The notes: a model not told the origin generated them from the sequence alone. DNA of 64,000 nt from Thermovirga sp. (GCF_017656375.1 NZ_JACDOB010000001.1:207766-271765); one strand, 5' to 3'. Numbered from the stretch's first letter, positions 8,637 through 18,577 are shown. Made by a program: numbers and translations.

Positions 8637-9665
8637 TTAGATAGTTTTTCTATGGATAGTCAACAAATCGTCAATAACTCCGTAAGCAGTATCATAGAGA
8701 TCGGGGGCCTCCTGGGTTACTATTATGGGTCCCATAAGATCAGTTTTCAGGCGAATGACAGCGCCCTCCCCTTTGACAGAAGCGAAAAAGTGCCCTTCAT
8801 CAACTTCAACAGGCTCCACAGTGGTTATAACCTGAGTTCCTACCTTTTTTGCACTGCAAATAAGTTTTAAACATTTCTTCTTTTGTCGTACTACCTTTAT
8901 ATATTCGCAAGTTATATCCCTTATCCCTTTTCTTTTGACTTCCTTGGGATTTATTTCGGCATCCATAATGGCATTGGCAAGAACACATATCTTTGCTGCT
9001 GCATCCCAGCCATCAATATCGTTAGAAGGGTCTGCTTCTGCAAATCCCATTTTTTGAGCTTCTCTTACGGCTTCCTCAAGGCTTATGCCTTCTTCCATCC
9101 GCGTCAAAATGTAATTAGTAGTAGAGTTCAGGATCCCATCTATTTCCTCTACCTGACACCCCTTAAGGCAGTTTCTGGCCATGTTGAAGACTGGCGCTCC
9201 ATCCATGACAGCACTCTCGAAAAGAAACTTAACTCCTTTTTCGTCAGCAATTTTTTTAAGCTCATGGTACGCAAAAGCTACTGGACCTTTATTGGCAGAC
9301 ACAGCGTGTTTCGATCGTTGCAAGGCAGTCTTTATGTGAGATAGAGCTGGTTCTCCTCCAGTGTCAATGGACAAAGTGGAAAGTTCCACCAAAACATCGT
9401 AATCTAACACTTCTGCCGCTTCTTTTGCGCTCATGCCGCAATACCCCTTCATTTCAGGCAAAAATCTACCATGTTGCTCTATGGCATCTAAAGCACAAGC
9501 TAAATCAAGACCTCCATCATCCACTATACTCCCTCTTGTCCTGGTAAATATCCCTACTACTTTTAAATCCAGGTCTTGTAACCCCGGGAAGCGCTGTCGC
9601 TCTACCGATAATATTCTTGCAATCGTCCTTCCGACATTCCCAAAGCCTATTAAAATAGCTTTCAT
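8637..9665 (-). CDS. hom: Homoserine dehydrogenase
   Basis: NAD(P)-dependent reduction of aspartate semialdehyde to homoserine. It has an N-terminal Rossmann motif (LIGFGNVGR, residues 5-13), the catalytic block SANKGPVAF (about 138-146) and the GILNSTTNYIL / EADPSNDIDGWDAA segments (about 181-225), with the conserved Lys region after. At 342 aa it lacks the C-terminal ACT domain found in longer homologues, so classical threonine feedback through ACT is not expected. It sits 17 bases after a class V aminotransferase gene and five kb from a Cys/Met PLP enzyme gene. Confidence 0.92.
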   Translation of the reverse strand: MKAILIGFGNVGRTIARILSVERQRFPGLQDLDLKVVGIFTRTRGSIVDDGGLDLACALDAIEQHGRFLPEMKGYCGMSAKEAAEVLDYDVLVELSTLSIDTGGEPALSHIKTALQRSKHAVSANKGPVAFAYHELKKIADEKGVKFLFESAVMDGAPVFNMARNCLKGCQVEEIDGILNSTTNYILTRMEEGISLEEAVREAQKMGFAEADPSNDIDGWDAAAKICVLANAIMDAEINPKEVKRKGIRDITCEYIKVVRQKKKCLKLICSAKKVGTQVITTVEPVEVDEGHFFASVKGEGAVIRLKTDLMGPIIVTQEAPDLYDTAYGVIDDLLTIHRKTI

Positions 9666-9682
9666 TTTTTCACTTCGCTTCC

Positions 9683-10927
9683 TTATTTCACTTTCGATGC
9701 AATTTCAGACACGGCCTGTAAAAGCCTTTGAACTTCTTCTTCGGTGTTGTAAAGGGAAACACCTACGCGAGTTACTCCTCCCTTTTCTAAAAGTCCCAGA
9801 ACCTCTATGGGTCTTATGCCGTAGAAATGCCCGTCCCATGCACATATGCCTTTTTCGTTTAGAAGAGAACAAACCTCAATAGGATCCATTCCTTCCAAAG
9901 TAAAGGAAATCGTAGGAGCCCTTCTTGGCACATCAAAACTTGGGCCTACAATCTGCACACCAGGGATTTTAGATAATCCATCATATATCATCTTACCCAG
10001 ATAGTGTTCGTACTCTGCCAATCTGGTCATAGCTGAGATGATTTGTTCTCGCATACTCTGTCCGCTGCCAAAACTTGCTATGTATTCCACGGCAGCTTTA
10101 ATTCCAGCTATAGCTGCATGATTGAGAGTACCAGTTTCAATACAGTAGGGGGCACTCTGTTCTTGGGTCCGCAGGGAATAAGTTGGCAGCATTTCCAACA
10201 ATCCTTCCTTACTGTAAAGAATACCCATATGGGGTCCATAAAATTTATAAGAAGAACAAAGTAGGAAATCTACACCCAAAGCGCTTACATCTATTGGAAA
10301 ATGAGGTGCATAATGTACTGCATCTACTAAAAGCCACGCGCCTACCTTGTAGGTCATCTTGCGTACTTTTTCCACGTCATTAACTGTTCCTGTCGTGTTG
10401 GCAGAAAACCCCATAGCGACTAGGCGGGTTTTCTCGTTTAATTTTTTTTCGAGGTCATCATAATCAAGGGTGGCGTCTTCTTTTATCTTGACTTCTCTGA
10501 CTACTATTCCCTGTTCCCGAAGGGCCAACCAAGGTCCTCTATTGGCCTCGTGATCCAATTGAGTTATGAGAATTTCATCTCCGGGTTGCAAGAATTTCCC
10601 AATAGCCCTGCTGAGCATATAGTTTAACGTCGTCATATTATGCCCAAAGGAAATGTTCTTCCCACTTTTTGCACCCAAAAATACGGCCACAGTCTCCCTT
10701 GTTTCCTCTATCATCCTATCAGATTCATTTGTAGTTATGAAAAACCCATGAGTGTTGGAGTTGCAAGTCTTGTAGTACCATGAAACTGCATCAATAACCT
10801 GCGTCGGCACTTGCGTTCCCCCAGGCCCATCAAAATATGCCAATGGATATCCATTATGGGTTCGCTCCAATGAAGGAAAATCCTCCCTGTGCTTAACAAA
10901 ATCCTCATACTTGCTCAAGTCTACCAT
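9683..10927 (-). CDS. Class V aminotransferase, cysteine desulfurase-like
   Basis: PLP enzyme of the SufS/CsdA-like branch (the TIGR01976-type group). Landmarks are YFDGPGGTQ at the start, NMTTLNYML, the DHEANRGPW block, LLVDAVHYAPH (PLP-contacting Asp/His) and the PLP lysine in LLCSSYKFYGPHMG. The ATG at 10927 is preceded by GGAGGG at seven bases; an upstream in-frame start has no such site. Whether it releases sulfur from cysteine or acts on another amino acid is not decidable here. No iron-sulfur scaffold gene is adjacent, which argues against a dedicated Suf/Isc role. Confidence 0.8.
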   Translation of the reverse strand: MVDLSKYEDFVKHREDFPSLERTHNGYPLAYFDGPGGTQVPTQVIDAVSWYYKTCNSNTHGFFITTNESDRMIEETRETVAVFLGAKSGKNISFGHNMTTLNYMLSRAIGKFLQPGDEILITQLDHEANRGPWLALREQGIVVREVKIKEDATLDYDDLEKKLNEKTRLVAMGFSANTTGTVNDVEKVRKMTYKVGAWLLVDAVHYAPHFPIDVSALGVDFLLCSSYKFYGPHMGILYSKEGLLEMLPTYSLRTQEQSAPYCIETGTLNHAAIAGIKAAVEYIASFGSGQSMREQIISAMTRLAEYEHYLGKMIYDGLSKIPGVQIVGPSFDVPRRAPTISFTLEGMDPIEVCSLLNEKGICAWDGHFYGIRPIEVLGLLEKGGVTRVGVSLYNTEEEVQRLLQAVSEIASKVK

Positions 10928-11063
10928 GTTTCGTCCCTCCTGTTCTTTTGTTATATTTACAATATATCCTAAATAGATTTGGCAACCTGCTATGATATGA
11001 TACCACAAATTGAATACATCCTTAAGCCAATAAATTTTGTATATTTGGGAGGTTTAGTTAAAT

Positions 11064-11663
11064 ATGATAGAGGAGAACATATCCAAACTTTTAGATTTTT
11101 TATTTTTAGTTGACAGGGCAAAAACAGTAGAACGGGCAGGCTATCTACATGATTTAAGCAGGAATGAGACTGACGGCGAACATATGTGGCATGCTGCTTT
11201 ATGGGCCATGATGATTCATAAAGCTACAAAAGCTAATTGGGATCTATGCCGAGTGTTATGCATGCTCTTAATACATGACTTGGTAGAAATATATGCAGGG
11301 GACACATATGCCTACGATGAAGAAGGCAAAAACGATCAAGCAGAAAGAGAGCAAGCTGCCGCTTCAAAATTATTCTCTATGTTACCTGATGATTTGCACG
11401 AGTGGATATCAGAGCTTTGGATGGAATTTACTGAAGAGAAAACACCAGAAGCCCTCTATGCAAACGCCATTGATAGGCTTCAGGGATTCGCTCAAAACTG
11501 CATTTCTGAAGGCCAGGCCTGGAAGGAAAACAAAATAACAAAAGAAAGGACATACCCCAGGACTAGCCTTCCAAGAAACATTGATAGCTACGTGGCAAAG
11601 ATAACGGAAAAACTATATGAGATGGCCGATACTAAAAACCTATGGTACAGGGACAGCCCTTAA
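11064..11663 (+). CDS. HD-domain phosphohydrolase (YfbR/HD_3-like)
   Basis: A single-domain metal-dependent phosphohydrolase. The ligands are visible as DGEHMWHAALW (His of the first helix), LLIHDLVEIYAGD (the HD pair) and the distal Asp in ANAIDRLQG. Family members dephosphorylate deoxynucleoside monophosphates or other small phosphates. The 199 aa length fits. GGAGG lies before the ATG. It is monocistronic on the plus strand and converges on the Fe-ADH gene with only five bases between the stops, leaving no room for a separate terminator. Confidence 0.8.
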   Translation: MIEENISKLLDFLFLVDRAKTVERAGYLHDLSRNETDGEHMWHAALWAMMIHKATKANWDLCRVLCMLLIHDLVEIYAGDTYAYDEEGKNDQAEREQAAASKLFSMLPDDLHEWISELWMEFTEEKTPEALYANAIDRLQGFAQNCISEGQAWKENKITKERTYPRTSLPRNIDSYVAKITEKLYEMADTKNLWYRDSP

Positions 11664-11668
11664 AATTT

Positions 11669-12829
11669 TTACTGGCTCATTAATTTTTTTAGTACCGTCA
11701 AATAATCTTTCTCACTCATTGGTCTTGGGTTACTGGAATTGCTCCCGTTTCTGAAAGAATTTTTAGCTATTTCTTCTAAATCTTCCATTTTCACACCTAG
11801 TGAAGCGAAAGAAGGTAACCCTATATCTTTTGCCATCCTTTTGACCTCCGCTGTAGCCATTTGAGCACCCTCCTCTTTCGTAGAAAAACTCAGCCCCATA
11901 GACTTGGCTATTTCGCTGTACTTCTCTACACAATAGGGGAGATTGTATTCCATGATTTCAGATAACACGACAGAATTGCACAATCCATGAGGAGCATCGT
12001 ATTTGCCACCTAACGCCTCAGCTATACAGTGTACAGATGCTACGTCTGAATGACTAAAAGAGATGCCAGCTAATATGCTACCAGCAAGCATATTGGCTCT
12101 GGCCCCCAAATCTTCTCCGCACTCTACTGCTCTTCGTATATTTTTTGATATCAAGCTCACCGCATACAAACCACATGCTTCCGCTATAGGCTCAGCGAGC
12201 AAAGAAGTGTATCCTTCTATGGCATGAGTAAGAGCATCCATCCCTGTAGCTGCCGTAAGCATAGGAGGCAAAGTCACTGTAAGTTCTGGATCCGCCAAAG
12301 CAACCTTTGGAGCTATTCCTTCCGCCCTTATGCTAAATTTAAATTTTTCACTACTATCTGTGATTACAGAGCTAAACGTTACCTCGCTACCTGTTCCTGC
12401 GGTAGTAGGAACAGCAATCAGTGGAATCGGCAAAGTGGCAAAATTATTTCGCCCCTCATAGTCCCTTATTTTGCCTCCCAAGGTCATAAGAATTGAGATT
12501 GCCTTAGCACAATCAATGGGGCTTCCTCCTCCAACAGCTATAAGAAGATCAGCACCAAAATCTTTCGCTAATTTCGCACCTTCTTCCACATTTTTATCCT
12601 TTGGGTTAGCCTCAACTTCAGAAAAAACAATATAATCAGGAATAACCGCTTTCAACAAATCTTCAACTACAGGCAAAATTCCTGCTTTTACTATTCCTGG
12701 ATCTGTAACTATAAAAGGATGCTTAGCACCAACTTCTTTTAATATGTCTGGAAGTTTTTTTATTTTTCCAGCGCCAAACTCTATTCTAGTTGGCAAAATA
12801 AAACTAAAATCATACATCCGACTATTCAT
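11669..12829 (-). CDS. Iron-containing alcohol dehydrogenase
   Basis: Group III (Fe-ADH) dehydrogenase of 386 aa. The N-terminal FGAGKIKKLP, the NAD-binding GGGSPIDCAKAIS (about 98-110), VPTTAGTGSEVT and the metal-binding DALTHAIEGY, with later HGLCNSVVL, are all intact. GAGGAG lies ten bases before the ATG. Such enzymes interconvert alcohols with aldehydes or ketones in fermentations. It is followed upstream on the same strand by a 2-hydroxyacid dehydrogenase 36 bases away. The specific substrate is not apparent. Confidence 0.9.
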   Translation of the reverse strand: MNSRMYDFSFILPTRIEFGAGKIKKLPDILKEVGAKHPFIVTDPGIVKAGILPVVEDLLKAVIPDYIVFSEVEANPKDKNVEEGAKLAKDFGADLLIAVGGGSPIDCAKAISILMTLGGKIRDYEGRNNFATLPIPLIAVPTTAGTGSEVTFSSVITDSSEKFKFSIRAEGIAPKVALADPELTVTLPPMLTAATGMDALTHAIEGYTSLLAEPIAEACGLYAVSLISKNIRRAVECGEDLGARANMLAGSILAGISFSHSDVASVHCIAEALGGKYDAPHGLCNSVVLSEIMEYNLPYCVEKYSEIAKSMGLSFSTKEEGAQMATAEVKRMAKDIGLPSFASLGVKMEDLEEIAKNSFRNGSNSSNPRPMSEKDYLTVLKKLMSQ

Positions 12830-12865
12830 TGCAACTTAACTCCTCTCTCCTTGGATAAACTAAGC

Positions 12866-13855
12866 CTAATTCCATGAATAATCTTCTGGATTTACAATAT
12901 TTCTGGGTTTCTCCCCCATGAGAAAACGCTTCACATTTTCTGCTGCTCTTTCTGCGGCCAGTGGGTAAATCTCGGGAACCAAATTGGAGTTATGCGGAGA
13001 GCCCAAGAAATTGTCAAAGTCAAAGAAAGGATAATCAACCTTGAATTCTCCATGAGTGAAAGGCTCTATCCACCAAGCATCGATACCAACTTTGAAATCC
13101 GGGTGTGATTTCATGTGCTCATAAAGAGCCTTTTCTTGAATAATATCCCCTCTGGCAGGATTAATTAATATGGCATTGGGTTTCATCATACTCAACTCTT
13201 TTTCGCTTATTAATCCCTTAGTATGTCTTGTAAGCGGCACCGCTATGATCACTACATCTGATTCAGACAACACCTTATTCATATCTTTGAGGGAACCTAT
13301 AAAATCTATGTCGTCTTCTGTTTTGCCTGAGGTGTTTATAGCCATTATTTTCATCCCTAAAGCCCTCAGCAGCTTGGCTGTAGCCTTAGATATCCCGCCA
13401 TAACCTATAAAACCAGCGGTTTTACCATAAAACCACGTGTTATATTCATCCCTATAAAAATCCCCTGCGGCCATCTTTTTGTGGCACTTCAGCAAGTTCT
13501 TCCCAAGGGCAAGCATCATACCTAAGATATGCTCCGCCATAGGCTCAGCCCACGCTCCAGCATTAGAGCACAAAGTTACAGTTTTAGGAATAATTGAGAA
13601 AGGAACTGCATCGACACCAGCAAGCAAGGTCTGTATCAGAACACCTTCTCTAAGATATTTAAATTCTTCCTTTTTAAGCTCATTATGAACCATGAAGGAA
13701 ACCAGTACATCAGCGTTTTCAATTATTCTTTTCCTATCCGCTTTATCACACTCCTTCAAGTACGTTAATTTCGTAATACCGCCTAAAACCCTTTCAATAA
13801 CTTCTTTCCATTCCGGTTCCGGGGAAAAGGTCACAAGAACATTCTTTTTTTTCAT
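12866..13855 (-). CDS. D-isomer-specific 2-hydroxyacid dehydrogenase
   Basis: NAD(P)-dependent oxidoreductase of 329 aa. The dinucleotide fold starts at FIGYGGISKATAKLL (about 148). The catalytic triad is visible as Arg in NPARGDI, Glu in DAWWIEPF and His in GSPHNS. GAGGTGAG lies just before the ATG. Its neighbour is an Fe-ADH on one side and a Cys/Met PLP enzyme on the other, suggesting reduction of 2-oxoacids made from amino acids. The exact substrate is unknown. Confidence 0.88.
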   Translation of the reverse strand: MKKKNVLVTFSPEPEWKEVIERVLGGITKLTYLKECDKADRKRIIENADVLVSFMVHNELKKEEFKYLREGVLIQTLLAGVDAVPFSIIPKTVTLCSNAGAWAEPMAEHILGMMLALGKNLLKCHKKMAAGDFYRDEYNTWFYGKTAGFIGYGGISKATAKLLRALGMKIMAINTSGKTEDDIDFIGSLKDMNKVLSESDVVIIAVPLTRHTKGLISEKELSMMKPNAILINPARGDIIQEKALYEHMKSHPDFKVGIDAWWIEPFTHGEFKVDYPFFDFDNFLGSPHNSNLVPEIYPLAAERAAENVKRFLMGEKPRNIVNPEDYSWN

Positions 13856-13898
13856 GCTTTACTCACCTCGTACTTGTATATATTGGATATCTTGGAAA

Positions 13899-15086
13899 TT
13901 AAGATAATTGTGCCAACGCATTACTTATATCTTGCCATATTACTTCTAATGGCTCTATTCCCACCGAAAGCCTGATCAATGTGTTTGATATTCCCTTGGA
14001 CAACCTTACATTTTCTGGAACAGACCTATGGGAAGTCTTAGCAGGAATTGACAAGATAGTTGAAACTGAAGCCAAACTCGGAACAATTTCTATCACTTCC
14101 AAACTTTCAACAAATAACCGCAAATCAGATTCCTTTCCTAAAATTTCGAAACTTAGCATCCCCCCAAAACCATTATTAAGTATTTTCCGAGCTATACCAT
14201 AGGTACTCTGCTTTTCCAGCCCAGGATAGTAAACTTTCGCCACTTTCGGGTGACCATCCAAAAGTCTAGCTAGCGCCATAGCATTCTCCGAATGAATCTT
14301 CATTCTTGCATCAAGAGTGCGACATCCCCTCAAAGTTAACCACGCATCGAAGGGGCTCATGCACCCACCCACTATTGTTCTTACCTTCAATAATTTTTCT
14401 ATAAAGGAACTACTGCCTGCAACCATTCCTCCTGTAACATCACTATGGCCATTAATGTATTTCGTAAGGCTATTTATAACCACATCTGCACCAAGGCAAG
14501 CAGGCTTACATAACGCAGGGGAGGCAAAGGTATTATCTACAAATAGGAGAATATCATTTTTTTTTGCTAAATCTGATAAGTATGGTATATCCGCAACTTC
14601 CATTAAAGGATTTGCTATGGTCTCACAATATATAATCCTAGTATTAGGTTTTATGGCTTTTTTTACCATCTCAATATTAAAAATATTCACAAAATCAACT
14701 TCTACATTCCAAAAACGCAAAATCTCGCTGAAAAATCCATAGCTCCCGCCGTAAATTACATCACTTACAACCACATGATCCCCAGGAGAAAGGACAGAAA
14801 ACAAAGCATGAGATATAGCCGCCATCCCTGAGGAGAACACTAGGGCCCTTTGTGCTCCTTCCAAGTCGGCTAAAATATCCTCAAGCAGCTTGTTAGTCGG
14901 GTTTTCTATCCTTGAATAAATAAATCCGGGGGTTGTACCATCGAAAACATGGTCCATGTCTTCCAATTTCTCAAATGAAAAAACTGAGGTCGCATAAATT
15001 GGCGGAACTTCCGGTCTTGAAACTCCACAGCGTTCATGGGGTTTACTCCCACAAAGCTGGCCAAGATTTTTTTTAAACTCCCTCAC
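13899..15086 (-). CDS. Cys/Met metabolism PLP enzyme (cystathionine synthase/lyase or methionine gamma-lyase type)
   Basis: Fold-type I PLP enzyme, 395 aa. PPIYATSVFSFE, YSRIENPTN, the SGMAAIS block, FVDNTFASPALCKP and the PLP lysine in INSLTKYINGHSDVTGG are all present. A GTG start at 15086 is preferred since AAGGGGGG lies six bases upstream; the longer frame begins with an unlikely hydrophobic stretch. Members act as cystathionine gamma-synthase, cystathionine gamma-lyase, methionine gamma-lyase or O-acetylhomoserine sulfhydrylase, and sequence inspection does not separate them. Confidence 0.87.
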   Translation of the reverse strand: MREFKKNLGQLCGSKPHERCGVSRPEVPPIYATSVFSFEKLEDMDHVFDGTTPGFIYSRIENPTNKLLEDILADLEGAQRALVFSSGMAAISHALFSVLSPGDHVVVSDVIYGGSYGFFSEILRFWNVEVDFVNIFNIEMVKKAIKPNTRIIYCETIANPLMEVADIPYLSDLAKKNDILLFVDNTFASPALCKPACLGADVVINSLTKYINGHSDVTGGMVAGSSSFIEKLLKVRTIVGGCMSPFDAWLTLRGCRTLDARMKIHSENAMALARLLDGHPKVAKVYYPGLEKQSTYGIARKILNNGFGGMLSFEILGKESDLRLFVESLEVIEIVPSLASVSTILSIPAKTSHRSVPENVRLSKGISNTLIRLSVGIEPLEVIWQDISNALAQLS

Positions 15087-15199
15087 CTTTATCCCCCCCT
15101 TTGCAATCAAAAAATACATAACAAAGTATACCATTTAAAACGACGCACGATAGCTTGCATTTCAAAAACAAAAAACGGTAAAAGTAAAATTTAAAGTTT

Positions 15200-15682
15200 T
15201 CAGAAGTGAAAATAAGATACAAGCCAAGGATAATACTGTTCTAAAGCTGTTGGAACAAGACAATACACCATGTAACTTCCCATAGCTATAGAGGATTGAA
15301 TCATCACCGTTATATCTTTTCTAGGCTCCTTGTGGGCCAAATACCCCAGAGCGCTTAAACACGCCAAAAAAGCCGCTATATGAACCCCCCATCCTTGAGT
15401 TAGCCCTCTCTCATTAATGACCCTCAAAGCACGCAAAACACAGTAGGCACCCCAACCTGCCTGGATGTAGGTTTCACCAAGGAAAAACACTATTTTCAAC
15501 GGATACCATATAACCTTTTGTGCTTTCTCTGGAAAAACTCCCTCCATCTCTTTACTTTCATCACCGTTAATCTGTTTGGTAAAGACACGAGTCATAAACA
15601 ATACTGGCATTCGCACAAGATAAGTGTACAGAACCCCAAAGGATATAGCGGCAGCCATCATTGAAATAAAGAAAAGAACCAT
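15200..15682 (-). CDS. Membrane protein of unknown function
   Basis: A 160-residue protein with a hydrophobic N-terminal helix (about 1-22), a polar stretch rich in charged residues (about 35-60), then hydrophobic segments around 62-85, 97-115 and 127-150. That gives three or four probable membrane passes. No motif or family is recognised. It lies 34 bases downstream of the alaX gene on the same strand, so the two may be co-transcribed, and is separated from the PLP enzyme gene by about 110 bases. Confidence 0.6.
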   Translation of the reverse strand: MVLFFISMMAAAISFGVLYTYLVRMPVLFMTRVFTKQINGDESKEMEGVFPEKAQKVIWYPLKIVFFLGETYIQAGWGAYCVLRALRVINERGLTQGWGVHIAAFLACLSALGYLAHKEPRKDITVMIQSSIAMGSYMVYCLVPTALEQYYPWLVSYFHF

Positions 15683-15716
15683 TAGCTTCCCCCCTGTGAA
15701 AAATCTCCTGCCAAAG

Positions 15717-16898
15717 CTATCTTTTCAGACAATATTCTTTCAAAGAGTCTTTCCATGTCTCAAAAGATAAGCACTTAGTAATCCCCTGCACCCAACTTTC
15801 CGCTCCACCACCTTTGGTTTCTAAAACCGGATTGGACTTCAAAAAATCTTTTACATTTATCTTACAGAAATCTCCTCTAGCCATTATAAACCGTGCAACG
15901 TTTTTAGATGGATTTTTGAAAATACACAAAACCACAGAATTAGGGTGTTCTAGCACTGTTTTCTTTACGTTAGGCACACATACATCAATCAACACTTCCT
16001 CCATAAAAACATAATGAAAGTCAATATCACCAAAAGTTTCTTTCTCCCACGGGATATTAATGTATTTTCTCGCTTTATCTATTACATTCAATAAATCTTT
16101 TTTGTCATCCTGCAACGAAAGATAAACTGCCTCTAGCTTGTCGAGAGGGCATCCTATTCTTCTAATCAGTTTTCTGGCAGTTCTCGCATAATTTTGAAGA
16201 TACCTTTCACTATGCACTGTAAAAGAAACGCTCCAGTTGGGAGGCGAGCCGTTAAAACCTGTGACTAGAATCTTGCCTATCTCCGAGGTGCGCTTAACGT
16301 GAGAGCCTGAACAAGCGATAAGATCAAACCCTGGGATAACCACAACTCTGACTGTAGCGTCTTTTATTCTTGAAAGATTGATTTTTAGGTCATCCATTTT
16401 TTCTGCTTTTTCTTTGGGAACGCTCTCAATATATACAGGCAAATCTCTTCTTATTATCTCGTTTGCCTTCTCTTCTGCCTCAAAAAGGTTTTCCCAATCT
16501 AACTCACCGTTATAGGACAAATAAATAGTGCTTTCTTCCTCTGCTATGTTCACCTTATTTACACTCAATCCGTCAAATCCTGTCTCCAGGATCTTGGATA
16601 AGACATGTTCTCCAGTGTGCATTCGAGATAAAATCTTATGCCTTTCCTGGTCCACTTGAATTTTGACCCTCATACCAATGCTGGGAGTCCCCTTGATTAA
16701 ACGTACATCAAGAAATGTTTTTCCTTCTATCGCTAGACAATCTCTAACTTCGCATATCAAACCTTCACCTTCCAGCATTCCACTATCACCCGGCTGGCCT
16801 CCTCCAGATGGGCGAAACGGTGAATAACTCAAGGAAAGAAGACACCTTTTCCCTTTTAGATCCCTTATTTCTACAATCTCCGCCATATTATTATTCAT
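15717..16898 (-). CDS. AlaX-type alanyl-tRNA editing protein with DHHA1-like C-terminus
   Basis: Resembles the editing half of alanyl-tRNA synthetase without the synthetase domain. SPFRPSGGGQPGDSG near residues 30-42 matches the AlaRS N-terminal editing-side motif. The zinc-site pieces are HTGEH (about 94-98, HxxxH) and CSGSH (about 200-204, CxxxH). A long C-terminal portion fits the AlaX-L/DHHA1 type (393 aa). It would hydrolyse mischarged Ser- or Gly-tRNA-Ala in trans. The start ATG at 16898 has GGGG nine bases upstream. Confidence 0.8.
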   Translation of the reverse strand: MNNNMAEIVEIRDLKGKRCLLSLSYSPFRPSGGGQPGDSGMLEGEGLICEVRDCLAIEGKTFLDVRLIKGTPSIGMRVKIQVDQERHKILSRMHTGEHVLSKILETGFDGLSVNKVNIAEEESTIYLSYNGELDWENLFEAEEKANEIIRRDLPVYIESVPKEKAEKMDDLKINLSRIKDATVRVVVIPGFDLIACSGSHVKRTSEIGKILVTGFNGSPPNWSVSFTVHSERYLQNYARTARKLIRRIGCPLDKLEAVYLSLQDDKKDLLNVIDKARKYINIPWEKETFGDIDFHYVFMEEVLIDVCVPNVKKTVLEHPNSVVLCIFKNPSKNVARFIMARGDFCKINVKDFLKSNPVLETKGGGAESWVQGITKCLSFETWKDSLKEYCLKR

Positions 16899-17012
16899 AT
16901 CTAAAACCCCTTTACAAAACATAAGCTCTTACCGCTACTATTTTAGTTTAGCTCTTTTCTAACCTAACATAAATGGTAAACTTTACAAAAAAACTTTAGG
17001 AGGTGTGATATT

Positions 17013-17288
17013 TTGCCACAAAAGGCTGCTCATGTTCATATTTCAGGACGAGTTCAGGGGATAGGATTTCGGTGGCAAACCAGACTTCGCGCCAAGGAGT
17101 TAAAAATTGAAGGATGGATTCGAAATAACCCAGACGGAACCGTAGAGGCGTTCATTCAAGGAAATGAGGAGGCCATCATACACATGATCCAATGGTTTAA
17201 AGATGGCCCCCCAGGAGCAAAGGTCGAAGCTCTTGATCTGTCATGGCAAAAGCCGAATCCAAAAATCAAGGGCTTCAATATCTTCTAA
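17013..17288 (+). CDS. acyP: Acylphosphatase
   Basis: Small cytosolic hydrolase of acyl phosphates, 91 aa. The signature VHISGRVQGIGFRWQTR (about residues 7-23) carries the catalytic Arg, and GWIRNNPDGTVEAFIQG (about 32-48) carries the catalytic Asn. The start is TTG, supported by a perfect AGGAGGTG seven bases upstream. It is monocistronic and convergent with argG, with eleven bases between stop codons. The family's position-specific Val in VQGVGFR is replaced by Ile here, a conservative change. Confidence 0.93.
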   Translation: MPQKAAHVHISGRVQGIGFRWQTRLRAKELKIEGWIRNNPDGTVEAFIQGNEEAIIHMIQWFKDGPPGAKVEALDLSWQKPNPKIKGFNIF

Positions 17289-17299
17289 GCTAAAACTAT

Positions 17300-18541
17300 T
17301 TAATTACTGCCACCTCCTACAACCTTGAGGAAAGCTGCCTTATCCGATTTTTCCTTATGGACACTTTTCCATGTTACAGCCGGCAGCCCCCATATGGTTA
17401 TAAACCCTTTAGCTGCCTCATGATCAAATGCGTCCTTTTCGGAGTAAGAAGCTAAATCTTCTTGATAAAGGGATTCTTTAGCCTTAGTTCCAACCACTAC
17501 CGCATTTCCCTTATATAGGCGCACGCGGGCCATACCGTTCACGTATTTCTGGATGCTATCAAAGAAAGCATCAAGTGCCTCCCTTAAAGGCGAAAACCAA
17601 TAGCCAACATACGCCAATTCAGCATATTTTAGTGACAAATCCATCTTGGACATTATCACTTCTTTGGGCAGTGTCATAGACTCAACAGCCTGGTGTGCTT
17701 GCAGCAAAACTACTGTAGCTGGACATTCATAAACCTCCCTGCTCTTAAAGCCTACCAGCCTGTCCTCAATCATGTCGATGCGACCTACGCCATGTTTCCC
17801 AGCTATCTCGTTCAATTTCAAAATTAAGCTTACACCATCCATCTCTTGTCCGTTGAGCGCAACAGGAACTCCATTTTTAAAACCAATTTCAACATATTCT
17901 GGATCATCAGGGGCATCCCAAGGATCAACAGTCATGGTAAAAGCATCGCTTGGTGGCTCAACCCATGGATCTTCAAGTGGCCCACATTCGATGGACCTCC
18001 CCCATAAATTGGAATCTATAGAATAAGGGCTTTCTTTAGTTATAGGTATTGGAATATTATTAGCCTTTGCATAATCTATTTCAGCATCCCTGGAGAAATG
18101 CCAGTCCCTTACTGGAGCTATTACTTCTAAATCCGGGTTGAGCGCCTTAGAGCACACCTCTATCCTTACCTGATCCTGACCCTTCCCAGTGCAGCCATGG
18201 GCTACTGCTACAGCGCCTTCTATCTCTGCAATCCACGCCAGATATTTAGCGATGAGAGGTCGAGAAAGAGCCGAATTCAACGGATACTTACCTTCGTAAA
18301 GTGCATTGGCTTTTAAAGCAGGCCACACCATAGTCTCAACAAATTCTTTCTTTAAATCCATGACATATGCGTTTACCGCTCCAACCTTAAAGGCTTTATC
18401 TTTCACCTCTTCTAAATCTATGTTTTGGCCTACATCTGCTGTAAAAGTCACCACATCGTACCCTTGATCCTGAAGCCATTTGATAGCAACCGATGTGTCA
18501 AGACCTCCACTATACGCAAGAACTACTTTCCCTTTATACAT
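17300..18541 (-). CDS. argG: Argininosuccinate synthase
   Basis: Joins citrulline and aspartate using ATP, the penultimate step of arginine synthesis. The P-loop-like VLAYSGGLDTSVAIKW (residues 6-21), the GCTGKGQDQVR motif and the citrulline/Asp-binding NLWGRSIE block are all intact. The length of 413 aa is standard. The ATG at 18541 is chosen because GGGAGG lies seven bases upstream; an ATG 36 bases earlier lies directly against the leader terminator and lacks a ribosome site. A T-box leader with its own promoter precedes it, so transcription antitermination by an uncharged tRNA is expected. No argH or other arg genes are in the window. Confidence 0.96.
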   Translation of the reverse strand: MYKGKVVLAYSGGLDTSVAIKWLQDQGYDVVTFTADVGQNIDLEEVKDKAFKVGAVNAYVMDLKKEFVETMVWPALKANALYEGKYPLNSALSRPLIAKYLAWIAEIEGAVAVAHGCTGKGQDQVRIEVCSKALNPDLEVIAPVRDWHFSRDAEIDYAKANNIPIPITKESPYSIDSNLWGRSIECGPLEDPWVEPPSDAFTMTVDPWDAPDDPEYVEIGFKNGVPVALNGQEMDGVSLILKLNEIAGKHGVGRIDMIEDRLVGFKSREVYECPATVVLLQAHQAVESMTLPKEVIMSKMDLSLKYAELAYVGYWFSPLREALDAFFDSIQKYVNGMARVRLYKGNAVVVGTKAKESLYQEDLASYSEKDAFDHEAAKGFITIWGLPAVTWKSVHKEKSDKAAFLKVVGGGSN

Positions 18542-18577
18542 TCTTATTCCTCCCTTTGATAATTTATATTTGTCCAT

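Noticed and set aside
8883..9344. A 153-residue plus-strand frame
   Set aside because: It is antisense to hom; its composition follows the complementary gene.
18542..18577. Upstream ATG for argG at 18577
   Set aside because: It directly abuts the T-run of the leader terminator and has no ribosome site; the ATG at 18541 does.
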